A DNA stretch of 59,814 nucleotides, taken from NCBI GenBank assembly GCA_016745055.1, contig JADGDF010000007.1, positions 1 through 59,814 of the forward strand, read 5' to 3'. Of the stretch, positions 29,205 through 38,973 are shown piece after piece. Below the pieces are notes generated by a model, which was not told where the DNA came from, did not search any database, and saw nothing but the letters and a program-made list of their open reading frames with translations. The translations under genes and the position numbers were made by a program. The stretch comes from Thiotrichaceae bacterium (GTDB lineage Bacteria; Pseudomonadota; Gammaproteobacteria; Beggiatoales; Beggiatoaceae). The number at the start of each line of letters is the position of its first letter. The first letter of the stretch is position 1.

Positions 29205-29796
29205 GACGCTCCAAATCCCAGTAAAGCATACTAGCAACCAGTATTTGCCCAAATCCAAATGTTAAACCCATTCCCCAGGGAGAAGTGCTTGTTTGGTGAA
29301 AGCCTAATTTAAACAATACAGCAGAAGCAATTAAATAATAACTACCAATCCAAAAAATGCGGGACGGGTAATAAGGACGGCAGGCAAATACACCCAAAGC
29401 AAAAACTAAAGTCCACAATGCAGGCATATACCAAAGAAATTCCCCTTTTATTTCTGTCGCAACAAAAGTTAGAAGGGCACCTGCTGCCAAAGCAGGAAAA
29501 AATTGCATCAATACTGCTTTTGTTTTACGACGTTCTAAACTGTTTTCTCTAAATAAATACTCATAAGTTAAAATAGCTGACATAAAAATAACATTAAATA
29601 AAGCCAATGTTCCCCAATAGTTTATAAAGCTCATGGGCTGTTGGGATGTTATCCATAGAGGTTGAAGCCCAGCAGCAATAAAACTACTGACACCTGTTAA
29701 CGCAACTGGAACAGCTTTAAATCCACGATAAAACTCTGTTTTAGACATTTGGGTGTGAATTTCTGCCAATTGATGTACGGCTTTTTCTAATTCCAT
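29194..29796 (-). CDS. Membrane protein paired with winged-helix regulator
   Basis: A 200-residue protein with about six predicted membrane helices (including VALTGVSSFIAAGL, TLALFNVIFMSAILTYEYL and YLIASAVLFKLGF) and a short charged N-terminus. I do not recognise a named family. It is the first gene of a two-gene operon with the winged-helix regulator, a pairing common for small membrane sensors or transporters controlled by their own repressor. Function unknown. Confidence 0.75.
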   Translation of the reverse strand: MELEKAVHQLAEIHTQMSKTEFYRGFKAVPVALTGVSSFIAAGLQPLWITSQQPMSFINYWGTLALFNVIFMSAILTYEYLFRENSLERRKTKAVLMQFFPALAAGALLTFVATEIKGEFLWYMPALWTLVFALGVFACRPYYPSRIFWIGSYYLIASAVLFKLGFHQTSTSPWGMGLTFGFGQILVASMLYWDLERHGR

Positions 29797-30083
29797 AAAA
29801 ATTCACCATCATGATAAGATATTTATTATATTATATAAATTACTCTACAATGTAAAGTTAAAGTACTTTCATATTTTTGGAAACCCACTGTTAATAGGTT
29901 CTTAGCTTAAGTATCTCTTCCGCTATTACAAATTTATGTCAGATTTTGAACAGTTGCTTAGAAGAAGCAAAATTTAGGGTATAATTAAACATTCGTCCCT
30001 GAAAGTAAGCGGATTGAAAAATAAAACGATAATAAATGTGAATTATTTCCCCCAGCTATTATGTAATTTCTAAAGGTCAGCGC

Positions 30084-33000
30084 ATGATTACGCTCACAGG
30101 TTACACCATAACAGAAGAAATCTATACTGATGCAAAAATTTGTATTTATCGTGGATACAGTGATGATATAAATAAAATACCTGTGATTATAAAGGCATTA
30201 AAAACAGATTATCCAACACCAAAAGAACTGGCCCAGTTTCGTCATGAATATGAAATTACTAGCGAACTTAATCTCACAGGTTCTGTTCGTCCCTATAAAT
30301 TATTGAAGCATCATAATGGATTAGCACTAATTTTAGAAGATGTAGGGGGAGATTCATTAAAAAATATTATTGCCAATCGTAAAATTACGGTATCTATGTT
30401 TTTACAATTAGCACTTCAACTTGCAAGCTCCATTGGAGAGCTTCATCAACATAATATTATTCATAAAGATATAAAATCCTCAAATATAATTGTTAATTTA
30501 GAGACAAGCCACTTAAAAATAACAGATTTCAGTATTTCTTCCAAATTTACGATAGAAAACCAAACAGCAAGTAATCTTGAACAGTTAGAAGGGACATTAG
30601 CTTATATGTCACCGGAACAAACAGGACGTATGAGCCGTCCTGTTGATTATCGCACTGATTTTTATTCTTTAGGCATTACGTTTTATGAAATGTTAGTCGG
30701 TTGGTTACCTTTTCAAAGTAATGATCCAATGGAACTGATTCATAGCCATATAGCTAAAGTCCCGGCTGCGCCGCATAGTTTAAATCCTGATATTCCCAAA
30801 CCTATTTCTGGGATCATCATGAAGTTACTGGCCAAAAATCCAGAAGAACGTTACCAAAGTGCGCATGGATTAATTGCTGATTTACAAAACTGTTTGGTTC
30901 AACTCAATGCTGCAATTGAAATCAAAGATTTCCAACTGGGACAACAGGATATTGTTGATAAATTCCAGCTACCTCAAAAAATTTATGGTCGTCAACTTGA
31001 AATAGATATTTTGGAGGATGCTTTTAACCAAACTCATCAAGGTAAAACGGCGGTTATTTTAGTTTCTGGTGATGCGGGTATGGGTAAATCAACGTTGGTT
31101 TACGACCTCAAGAAAACAGTCGTGGCTAATCAAGGTTTTTTCATTACTGGCAAATTTGAACAAAACCAACAAAGTTCACCGTATAACGCTCTGATTCATG
31201 CATTACGAGAACTCATGCTTTCTCTACTCACAGAAAGTTCTGAGGAAATCAGTATTTGGCAACAAAAATTGCTCTCAGCCTTAGGTAACCGTGCCCAATT
31301 ACTGATTCAAGTTATTCCTGAAATTGAAATGATCATTGGGCAACAACCTGACATTAAAGAAGTGAATCCAAATGATACCCAAAATCACTTTAACTGGGCT
31401 TTTCAAAAATTTATTCGAGTATTTACGCAACCCAGCCATCCACTGGTTATTTTTCTAGATAATTTGCAATGGGCAGATCAGGCAAGTTTGCAATTATTGC
31501 AAATGATGATTGAGGATCAAGAAACCAGTGCACTACTGCTCATTTGTGGTTATCGCCAAGCGCCTGGACTGATTGAAGAGCATCCACTGCAACAAATGGC
31601 ACAAGCTGTGAGCAGTGATTCAGTGTATACCCAACATCTCACATTGACACCGCTTAAATTAGAACATGTTAAGCAAATCATTGCTGATACCTTGCATTGC
31701 TCTTTAACTTATGTGCAGGGTTTGGCAGAATTAGTTCTGAAAAAAACGGCTGGGACACCTTTTTTTGTTAATGAATTCCTGAAAAACATTTATCAGGAAG
31801 GTTTTTTATTCTTTGATCCCACAGAACAACGGTGGCAATGGCATGTTAAATCCATTCTCAATATGGAAATGACTGACAGTGCGATTGAATTGACCAATGC
31901 GCGTATGCGCAAGTTGTCTGAGGCAACCCAAAATGTATTGAAGTATGCTGCCTGTATTGGCCAACAATTTGATATTAAAATCTTAAGTTTACTTTGCCAA
32001 CATTCTGAAACAGAGATCACGGTATTACTTAAAGATGCAGTTGAAATGAGCTTACTCATACCACAAAGTGAAGCTTATCAACAACTATACGGTGCAACCA
32101 TTGAAACTGTGCTGGAATCCACTTTTAGTTTAAGTGAAATTGCTTATCGTTTTGCCCATGAACGTATTCAAAAAGCCACTTATGCATTGCTATCAGAACC
32201 TGAAAAACAGTCTATTCATTACCAATTGGGTAAACTCATTCGAGATTATACGGAACCTGGGCATTTAGACGAAGTTTTATTTGATATTATTACCCATTTA
32301 AATCTGGGAAAAACACTGGTTACCACAGATAGTGAACGTTATGAACTGGCACGTTTAAATTTAGCAGCAGGTAAAAAATCTAAAGCGACCAATGCTTATG
32401 AAATGGCCCTACATTATTTCAAAGTTGCCATTTCAGCCTTACCAGAAGATAGGTGGCAAAAGCAATATCATTTGACATTAATGTTATGCGTTCAAGCGAT
32501 GGAAGTACATTATGCAACGGGATATTTTAGTGATGGCGATATCTTGTTTCAGCAAGTACTGGATAATGCACAAAGTGTGCTTGATCAAATTAGAGTTTAT
32601 GAGCAAAAAATTGCATTTCATATTTCACAAAATAAAATGCAGGATGCGGTAGAAACAGGTCAAAATGCTTTGGCTTTATTACAAGTTGCCTTACCGTCTT
32701 CAATGGATGATTTATCCATTTTATTTGCAGGATTGCAAATTAGCCTTGGTGGAAAAAAAATTGAACAGTTAGTAGAACTACCTCCCATGAAAGACCCGCA
32801 TAAACTGGCAGCGTTACGTATTTTAACCAATATTTTTTCTCCTGCCACGTTGGTGGCACCTCAACTTGTACCTGTCATTTGTTTTTCCCAAGTCAAACTC
32901 TGTATTGAATATGGCAATTCACCAATGTCTGCTAATGCTTATGCATTATATAGCTCAATTTTATGCGGTGTTTTAGATGACATTGATGCTGGTTATCGCT

Positions 33001-35384
33001 TTGGGCAAGTCGCCTTACAAATGTTGGAATGCTATGACAACGAGGAGCACACAACAAAGGTGTTAGCCAATGTTGGCGCTTATGTACGCCATTGGAAAGA
33101 GCCTGCCCGCAAAACTTTAGACGGACTTAAAAAAGCAGTTGACATTGGTTTGAAAAATAATGATATTGAATATGCTTGTACCTCAGCAATGTATTACAGT
33201 GTTTACCTATTTTTGGTGGGTGAAAATTTAGAAAAAGTTGATGAAGTACAATTTGAATACTTAGAATTAATGTTTAATTCCAAACAAAGTTACCAAATTT
33301 ATTACACTCAAGTTTGGTACCAATTGGTATTAAATTTACAGGGTACAACAGATAAACCCTGTGTGTTAAATGGCGATGGCTTTAACGAAGAGGTGTTATT
33401 ACCTATTTTTTTAGAAAAAAATAATATGGCAGCTCTATTTTCACTCTATTTTGCCAAAGAAATGTTATGTTACCTTTTCAAAGACTATCCTGAAGCATTA
33501 AAAAATGCAGAATTAGCCGAAAAATATTCCAAAGGTGGAGAAGCTTTACTACATTATCCAAGCCATAAGTTTTATTACTCACTGATTTTACTTGCCAATT
33601 ATTTAGATTTCAGTGATGATGGACAAAAAGAACGATATTTAAAACAGGTGGATAGAAATCAATCACAATTGCGTTACTGGTCACGTCACGCACCTATGAA
33701 TTATCAACATAAATATGATTTAGTCTATGCCGAGCGTTGTCGAGTATTGGACAAAACGGTCGATGCCCTACACGCTTATGAAAAAGCCATCCAAGGGGCA
33801 AAGCATAATAATTATTTGCAGGAAGAAGCGGTTGGCAACGAATTAGTCGCCGAGTTTTATGATAATTTAGGTGTACAAAAAGCGGCTAATTTATACTTAA
33901 CCGATGCACATTATGCCTATTTGACTTGGGGAGCTAATGCCAAAGTTAAAGCTTTGGAAGAAAAACATCCTCAACTGCTTTACCGTAGTCGTCGTACAGG
34001 TATGGATGCCAATACCACCAGAACATCAACGTCTACCACTACCACCTCAACCAGTACTTCATTAGATATTGCTGATAGCCTTGATTTGTCTACAATTATG
34101 AAAGCATCGCAGACAATTTCAAGTGAAATTGTTTTAGCATACTTAATTAAAAAATTACTCCATATTGTGATAGAAAATGCAGGCGCTCAAAAAGGTTTAT
34201 TAATTCTAGATCGGCAAGGCCAATTATTTATCGAAGCGGAAGCACGAGCCAATAAAACCGATAAAATGGTACTACAATCCATAGCACTGGATAATATTAA
34301 CAATGATAAAAATACCCTAGCATCCATTAATGTTGTCAATTATGTGGCGCGAACCAAAAGCTATGTTGTGCTTCACGATGCTTGTCACGATGTCAGTAAT
34401 TTCACCAATGACGCTTATATCAAACGCACACAAACCAAATCATTACTTTGTGCCCCTTTGTTAAATAAAGGGCAATTAATTGGGGTGTTATATTTAGAAA
34501 ATAATCTGATTACCAATGCATTTACCGCTATGCGGCTGAATATTATTCGACTACTATCAACGCAGATGGCTATTTCGATTGAAAATGCTTTGATTTATTC
34601 CAAGCTAGAGCGGGCGCGTGAAGCTGCTGAAACGGCCAATCGTGCTAAAACCTCATTTTTGATGAATATGAGTCATGAATTACGTACTCCGCTCAACGCA
34701 ATTATTGGCTATGCAGATATTATCAAAGAAGATGCGGAAGATATGGATTACGAAGACATTTTACCGGATTTGGATAAAATTCAAATTGCGGGTAAACAGT
34801 TGTTGGAAATCATCAGTAATGTCTTAGATATTTCCAAGATTGAAGCGGAAAAAATGGGGTTAAACTTAGGTTTTTTTGATGTTAAAAAACTGGTTAATGA
34901 AGTTATGACTATTATCCGGCCCACAATTTGTAGTAATCAACTTATTTTAAATTGTGCCAATGATATTGGCCAAATGAATGCTGATCAAGTAAAAATCCAA
35001 CAAATTTTGTTAAATTTATTAAGTAACGCAGTAAAATTCACCCATGAAGGTAGTATTACAGTCACAATTACCCGCCATGTACCTGTTGACAAAATGGATG
35101 CAACTGGATTTGATTGGCTCTATTTTGAGATTGCAGATACAGGCATTGGTATTCCTAGCGATAAAGTCGCCAATATTTTTGAAGCATTTAACCAAATTGA
35201 TAATTCAACTACACGGAAGTATGGTGGTACTGGATTAGGACTCACCATCAGCGATCGTTTTACTCGCATGATGGGTGGCAAAATTGTTGTGCAAAGTGAA
35301 TTAGAACAAGGGTCAACCTTTACGGTGCAAATTCCTTCACAGGTACCTTCTGAAATAGATGTCAATAAAGAAAATATAAGCTAG
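30084..35384 (+). CDS. Trifunctional Ser/Thr kinase - AAA ATPase - GAF - histidine kinase
   Basis: Very large cytoplasmic signalling protein of 1766 residues. Residues 1-275 are a eukaryotic-type kinase with K37, H127-K128-D129 (HKDIKSSN) and SPEQ; its magnesium motif reads DFS (148-150) instead of DFG. Residues about 300-600 are a STAND/AAA-type ATPase with P-loop GDAGMGKST (329-337) and IFLDNLQWAD as Walker B. A long helical, TPR-like region follows, then a Thr/Ser linker, a GAF domain (about 1365-1505), a HisKA domain with H1531 (MSHELRTPLNAIIGY) and HATPase_c with NLLSNAVKF and GGTGLGL. There is no receiver domain, so an unlinked response regulator is expected. Ligand unknown. Confidence 0.93.
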   Translation: MITLTGYTITEEIYTDAKICIYRGYSDDINKIPVIIKALKTDYPTPKELAQFRHEYEITSELNLTGSVRPYKLLKHHNGLALILEDVGGDSLKNIIANRKITVSMFLQLALQLASSIGELHQHNIIHKDIKSSNIIVNLETSHLKITDFSISSKFTIENQTASNLEQLEGTLAYMSPEQTGRMSRPVDYRTDFYSLGITFYEMLVGWLPFQSNDPMELIHSHIAKVPAAPHSLNPDIPKPISGIIMKLLAKNPEERYQSAHGLIADLQNCLVQLNAAIEIKDFQLGQQDIVDKFQLPQKIYGRQLEIDILEDAFNQTHQGKTAVILVSGDAGMGKSTLVYDLKKTVVANQGFFITGKFEQNQQSSPYNALIHALRELMLSLLTESSEEISIWQQKLLSALGNRAQLLIQVIPEIEMIIGQQPDIKEVNPNDTQNHFNWAFQKFIRVFTQPSHPLVIFLDNLQWADQASLQLLQMMIEDQETSALLLICGYRQAPGLIEEHPLQQMAQAVSSDSVYTQHLTLTPLKLEHVKQIIADTLHCSLTYVQGLAELVLKKTAGTPFFVNEFLKNIYQEGFLFFDPTEQRWQWHVKSILNMEMTDSAIELTNARMRKLSEATQNVLKYAACIGQQFDIKILSLLCQHSETEITVLLKDAVEMSLLIPQSEAYQQLYGATIETVLESTFSLSEIAYRFAHERIQKATYALLSEPEKQSIHYQLGKLIRDYTEPGHLDEVLFDIITHLNLGKTLVTTDSERYELARLNLAAGKKSKATNAYEMALHYFKVAISALPEDRWQKQYHLTLMLCVQAMEVHYATGYFSDGDILFQQVLDNAQSVLDQIRVYEQKIAFHISQNKMQDAVETGQNALALLQVALPSSMDDLSILFAGLQISLGGKKIEQLVELPPMKDPHKLAALRILTNIFSPATLVAPQLVPVICFSQVKLCIEYGNSPMSANAYALYSSILCGVLDDIDAGYRFGQVALQMLECYDNEEHTTKVLANVGAYVRHWKEPARKTLDGLKKAVDIGLKNNDIEYACTSAMYYSVYLFLVGENLEKVDEVQFEYLELMFNSKQSYQIYYTQVWYQLVLNLQGTTDKPCVLNGDGFNEEVLLPIFLEKNNMAALFSLYFAKEMLCYLFKDYPEALKNAELAEKYSKGGEALLHYPSHKFYYSLILLANYLDFSDDGQKERYLKQVDRNQSQLRYWSRHAPMNYQHKYDLVYAERCRVLDKTVDALHAYEKAIQGAKHNNYLQEEAVGNELVAEFYDNLGVQKAANLYLTDAHYAYLTWGANAKVKALEEKHPQLLYRSRRTGMDANTTRTSTSTTTTSTSTSLDIADSLDLSTIMKASQTISSEIVLAYLIKKLLHIVIENAGAQKGLLILDRQGQLFIEAEARANKTDKMVLQSIALDNINNDKNTLASINVVNYVARTKSYVVLHDACHDVSNFTNDAYIKRTQTKSLLCAPLLNKGQLIGVLYLENNLITNAFTAMRLNIIRLLSTQMAISIENALIYSKLERAREAAETANRAKTSFLMNMSHELRTPLNAIIGYADIIKEDAEDMDYEDILPDLDKIQIAGKQLLEIISNVLDISKIEAEKMGLNLGFFDVKKLVNEVMTIIRPTICSNQLILNCANDIGQMNADQVKIQQILLNLLSNAVKFTHEGSITVTITRHVPVDKMDATGFDWLYFEIADTGIGIPSDKVANIFEAFNQIDNSTTRKYGGTGLGLTISDRFTRMMGGKIVVQSELEQGSTFTVQIPSQVPSEIDVNKENIS

Positions 35385-35429
35385 CCTCTGTCTACCATTT
35401 AGGAATGAGAATTTAATAAAACCAAAAAA

Positions 35430-35462
35430 AGACCTGGCAGGTTTTTAAAACCTGCCAGGTCT
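35430..35462. repeat. Perfect 33-base palindrome, possible bidirectional terminator
   Basis: Sixteen-base arms (AGACCTGGCAGGTTTT and its complement) flank one T. It lies between two convergent genes (the trifunctional kinase and argA). The inner TTTT/AAAA part gives short T-runs inside the stem, not after it. ACCTGGCAGGTTTT palindromes are known as dispersed repeats in several bacteria; a terminator role is inference. Confidence 0.7.
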
Positions 35463-35508
35463 GATTGAAAAGTTGTGGAAGTGATTAAGTCTTTGTTCCT
35501 TAGGCTTG

Positions 35509-36858
35509 TCACTTCATATGAGACATTTTTTTTACGATTGATTTAATAAATAACTTAGAATTACGTTGAAAATTATATAAACCTTGGCGTGAGATTGGTA
35601 AATCGCTTAAATTAGTCGGTTCAAATCCTCTTTCTCGAAACCAATGTGCGGTTTGCGTGGTTAAAACAAAAATTTGTTCAATGCCTAATTTTTGGGCCTT
35701 CTTTTCCAAAAAATTAAGTAATACGTCAGCCCTATTTTCTCGCTGATATTGAGGGTGCACCACCAAACAGGCTAATTCAGCCATTTTTTCTTCAACAAAT
35801 GGATAAAGGGCCACACACGCGATAGTTGTACCATCTCGCTCTTGTACAATAAAGTGGTTGATTTCCATTTCCAGTTTTTCCCTAGAACGTCTTACTAAAA
35901 TCCCTTTTTCTTCCAGAGGTTGAATGAGTTCAAGTAGTCCTCCAACATCGTTGATACAAGCTTCTCGGATATTTTCGTAAGGATCAGCACTGATCATGAT
36001 GCCAACGCCTTCGCGGCTAAACAATTCTAACAATAAAACACCTTCAATTTTGCGGTTTACAAGGTGAATACGATGCACCCCTTTTTCACAGGTACGAATA
36101 ATCTGTGCAAGTTGGGTTTGTTTGACTGAATCTGTTTGGTAAGGAAGCCAAGTTTTTGCTTCTGTCAGCGTAAACACTTTGTTTTGAATCAATTGATTTT
36201 TTGCATTAAATAAACCTGGATTTTCAGTTAAATAAATCCACTTTGTTGCTTGCAAGGCAATCGCAATTTCACTAGCCACATCAGCAGTAAATAAATTAAA
36301 AACTTCCCCTGTAGGCGAATAACCTAAGGGAGAAACTAATACTAAACGGTTATTATCCAACTGCTGTTTGATTGATTCAGCATCAATGCGTCGTATTTCT
36401 CCAGTATATAAGTAATCAACACCCTCTCTGACACCAATAGGACGCGCTGTAATAAAATTACCAGAAACAGTATGAATGCGATTGGCAATAGTAGGATGAT
36501 TAGTTAATCCCATTGATAAACAGCTTTCAATGGTTGCTCTTACTTCTCCACAGGCGGCTTTAACGCAAGTTAATGCAACATCATCTGTGATTCTAATATT
36601 ATTAAAGTAATGGGGCTGTAAACCACGGATGTTAAGTTCATGCTCAATCTGTGGACGAATACCGTGTACAATGACGAGACGAATGCCAAGGCTATGAAGC
36701 AAAGCAATGTCATGTATTAAGTGGTTAAAATGGGGGTCATAGATTGCTTCGCCATTGAAACAAACAACAAAAGTTAAGCCGCGATGAGCATGAATGTAAG
36801 GGGAAACGTGGCGAAACCAATCAACAAATTGCTGATTTGAAAAGGAATTATAAAGCAT
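35509..36858 (-). CDS. argA: Amino-acid N-acetyltransferase (N-acetylglutamate synthase)
   Basis: Catalyses the first step of arginine synthesis: acetyl-CoA plus glutamate to N-acetylglutamate. The N-terminal half is an amino-acid-kinase-like regulatory domain (FVVCFNGEAIYD, LGIRLVIVHGIRPQIE) and the C-terminal half a GNAT acetyltransferase (ACLVVHPQYQRENRADVLL with the acetyl-CoA loop). The 449 residues equal the classical ArgA length. It is a single gene, convergent with the kinase gene. Arginine feedback through the kinase-like domain is a family property. Confidence 0.94.
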   Translation of the reverse strand: MLYNSFSNQQFVDWFRHVSPYIHAHRGLTFVVCFNGEAIYDPHFNHLIHDIALLHSLGIRLVIVHGIRPQIEHELNIRGLQPHYFNNIRITDDVALTCVKAACGEVRATIESCLSMGLTNHPTIANRIHTVSGNFITARPIGVREGVDYLYTGEIRRIDAESIKQQLDNNRLVLVSPLGYSPTGEVFNLFTADVASEIAIALQATKWIYLTENPGLFNAKNQLIQNKVFTLTEAKTWLPYQTDSVKQTQLAQIIRTCEKGVHRIHLVNRKIEGVLLLELFSREGVGIMISADPYENIREACINDVGGLLELIQPLEEKGILVRRSREKLEMEINHFIVQERDGTTIACVALYPFVEEKMAELACLVVHPQYQRENRADVLLNFLEKKAQKLGIEQIFVLTTQTAHWFRERGFEPTNLSDLPISRQGLYNFQRNSKLFIKSIVKKMSHMK

Positions 36859-37064
36859 TAGTCGACGATATTATGTGTACAGATTCAAATTTATTCATAA
36901 TAGTTTGGATTTTGTTCTTAAATTAAATTTTAATAAGAAGAGAACTTACTTTATATGGATGATTAAAGTTGTTTAAGTCACAATGAATTAGTAAAAACAG
37001 GCAAAAAATTTCCTAATCTCACATCCTGATTTGTGTTTGAGCAAACACGATTGATTCGTGCAAA

Positions 37065-37120
37065 GGTTTCAAGAAGCTACCCATGACCCGCTCACGTGAC
37101 ACAAACCGTAAATGAAACTC
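37065..37120 (-). repeat. Dispersed repeat, copy B
   Basis: The reverse complement of 37065-37108 matches 63-106 along the whole 44 bases with about six differences; a looser match (TTTCAT) continues to about 37120. Both copies are intergenic. The copy here is directly followed by the palindrome at 37133-37167. Confidence 0.6.
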
Positions 37121-37132
37121 AAGTATCTGGAA

Positions 37133-37167
37133 GTTTCGGGAAATCCACTTCGTTCCATTCCCGAAAC
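37133..37167. repeat. Palindrome
   Basis: Ten-base arms GTTTCGGGAA and TTCCCGAAAC with a 15-base spacer, in the gap between argA and the short-chain dehydrogenase gene. No T-run follows it. Probably a dispersed repeat. Confidence 0.55.
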
Positions 37168-37342
37168 AACTGTCAAACTCGTTTACCTAAAAATGCGCGA
37201 TTTCATCGAATTACATAGTAGAATGTTTTGCACAAATGATCACTATTCCTTAAATTACAAAGTTCAGAAAATTATTAGTTAAAAGGGAGATCAGTTTTTC
37301 TAGCAATTCATGAGGATAGGTAAATATATATTTTAAGTCTAT

Positions 37343-38200
37343 TTAAACATCAAGTCCAAAATCTCGTTTCACTGACGTGTACCATGTTTGGTCATTCGTT
37401 GTTGCCCAGTAGTCGATCCATTGCTCATCAATCATCGAAGTACGCCAAGCAAAGAAAGGTTCGGCATCTGGCCCAACTGGATAACGGAGTTGTGGCGAGT
37501 CGCTCTCTATTATGTCACGAATTTTATTACCAACAACCTCTGGATAGGTTGGTGTTCTCAAAGATGCGTCAATCAATCCAGCCAGTCGACGACTGTGTGG
37601 ATAAACAGATTTAGCTGAAGCGTCGGTAATATCGTTGGCCATGTCAGTGCTAATGATTCCAGGCTGAACAATTGCCACCCTGATTCCTAGTTCCTTAACT
37701 TCTTGGGCGAGTGCTTCACTAATTGCCTCAAGAGCAAATTTTGATGCGGCATACGAACCCATTGGTGAAAAAGAAAGACGACCCGCAATTGAAGTAACAT
37801 TAATAATGCAACCACTTCCTCTAGTACGCATACTTGGAAGTACTGCCTGAATACAGCGGATCGCTCCAAAGTAGTTCGTCTCCATAACGGCTTTAAACTC
37901 TTTGAAGGCCAATTCTTCGACAGAACCATGGCGCTCGATCCCTGCATTGTTCACGAGCACATCTATGGGGCCATATTCGTTGATTATTTCATTTATACCT
38001 CGTCGAACAGACTCGTCTGAATCTACATCCATCGCCAAGACACTAATTGGCAAAGATTCTTCGCGGGTAATTGCAAGCAATTCTGTTGCCTTTCCAAGGT
38101 CTCGCATTGTGGCAAATACTCGGTGTCCTGCTCGTCCTAAGGACACGCACGCCGCACGTCCAATACCGCGACTTGCGCCAGTCAGCAATACTAATGCCAC
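37343..38200 (-). CDS. Short-chain dehydrogenase/reductase
   Basis: NAD(P)-dependent oxidoreductase of 285 residues. The Rossmann motif TGASRGIG (8-15), NNAG, the catalytic Ser in VTSIAG and the YAASK motif define a classical SDR. Substrate specificity cannot be read. The start is GTG with a very strong AGGAGGTG ribosome site. By eye it is noticeably richer in G+C than its AT-rich neighbours, which suggests recent transfer. It lies on the same strand as the polyketide-type operon but 495 bases past the last gene of that operon, so co-transcription is doubtful; it might supply a ketoreductase activity. Confidence 0.9.
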   Translation of the reverse strand: MALVLLTGASRGIGRAACVSLGRAGHRVFATMRDLGKATELLAITREESLPISVLAMDVDSDESVRRGINEIINEYGPIDVLVNNAGIERHGSVEELAFKEFKAVMETNYFGAIRCIQAVLPSMRTRGSGCIINVTSIAGRLSFSPMGSYAASKFALEAISEALAQEVKELGIRVAIVQPGIISTDMANDITDASAKSVYPHSRRLAGLIDASLRTPTYPEVVGNKIRDIIESDSPQLRYPVGPDAEPFFAWRTSMIDEQWIDYWATTNDQTWYTSVKRDFGLDV

Positions 38201-38695
38201 GTAACACCTCCTATAGATTTTCAGATAAATAGTTTTGACCGGAATCCAAGATTTATCTTACTTAAACCTTGACACACTAGTTTAAAAAATCATAATAAAT
38301 AATGACTTATGTTATGCAGGCCTACTAGAAATTAGTAAGTTATGTGGCCAAAGAATTTCATAATCCATCAGTAAGTTAAAAAATAGTGAGATGCAGGAAA
38401 ACCTATGATTCTAGTAAAAAATACACTTAGTATTATACTAGGTATTAAAATGCCATAGTAAGTCATCAAACCTTTTTTGTGTCCAAGCTTTTTTGAGGTG
38501 TATTTTTAAAATAGGTGAACGATAAGGAATTACGCGTGAGGTCCAGGACATATAGGTAAAATTAAGCAAACAAAAAAGTCAAACAAACCTCAAAGAGTGC
38601 ATAAAATTGGTGTAGAGTACCAAATAGAGTTAATGCACTTAATTTTAAGTTTGGATTCCTATTGTTTGAAGAATTAGGTATCGGACAAAATAATG
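38201..38695. other. Gene-free region, one promoter-like site
   Basis: This 495-base gap shows no gene. On the plus strand TTGACA (38269) is followed after 16 bases by CATAAT (38291), a fair sigma-70 match that points into DNA without a plus-strand gene. Degenerate ACTTAGTATTATACTAGGTATTA-like short repeats lie near 38425. The minus-strand promoter for the dehydrogenase must lie here but is not clear. Confidence 0.3.
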
Positions 38696-38938
38696 CTAAC
38701 TCGCGCTCTTTTCAAACAAATCAGCTAATTCACCGATAGTTTTTACATTTTTCAGTTCGGTACGTGGAATTTTAATTTTAAGTTCACGCATACTGCTAGA
38801 AACAACAGAAACGATATCAAGACTGCTTGCACCATAATCAGCCATTGATTTTTCGTGGTCAATACCTGCTTCATCTACGCCATCAACTGCATTAGAGATG
38901 TGCTTTTTCACTACAAATAAAATAGTTTCTCTATTCAT
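38696..38938 (-). CDS. Acyl carrier protein of the beta-branching operon
   Basis: Discrete acyl carrier protein of 80 residues. Ser39 in YGASSLDIV is the expected phosphopantetheine attachment site (the usual DSL motif is SSL here). Four-helix pattern and acidic helix II are normal. In polyketide beta-branching cassettes such a free-standing carrier holds malonyl and then acetyl for the HMG-CoA-synthase-like enzyme. It is the last gene of the seven-gene minus-strand operon. AAGGGAAA precedes the ATG. Confidence 0.9.
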   Translation of the reverse strand: MNRETILFVVKKHISNAVDGVDEAGIDHEKSMADYGASSLDIVSVVSSSMRELKIKIPRTELKNVKTIGELADLFEKSAS

Positions 38939-38973
38939 AAATATTTCCCTTATTTTGTATAAATATTTGTTGG

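Larger units (their letters stand above)
36859..37342. other. Gene-free region with two repeats
   Basis: No credible gene. It contains the inverted copy B of the dispersed repeat (37065-37120) and a palindrome with arms GTTTCGGGAA/TTCCCGAAAC (37133-37167). The part next to argA is AT-rich and probably holds its promoter. Confidence 0.6.

Noticed and set aside
37384..37618. Plus-strand frames inside the dehydrogenase gene
   Set aside because: They lie opposite a clear SDR coding sequence, have no family motifs and no ribosome site.
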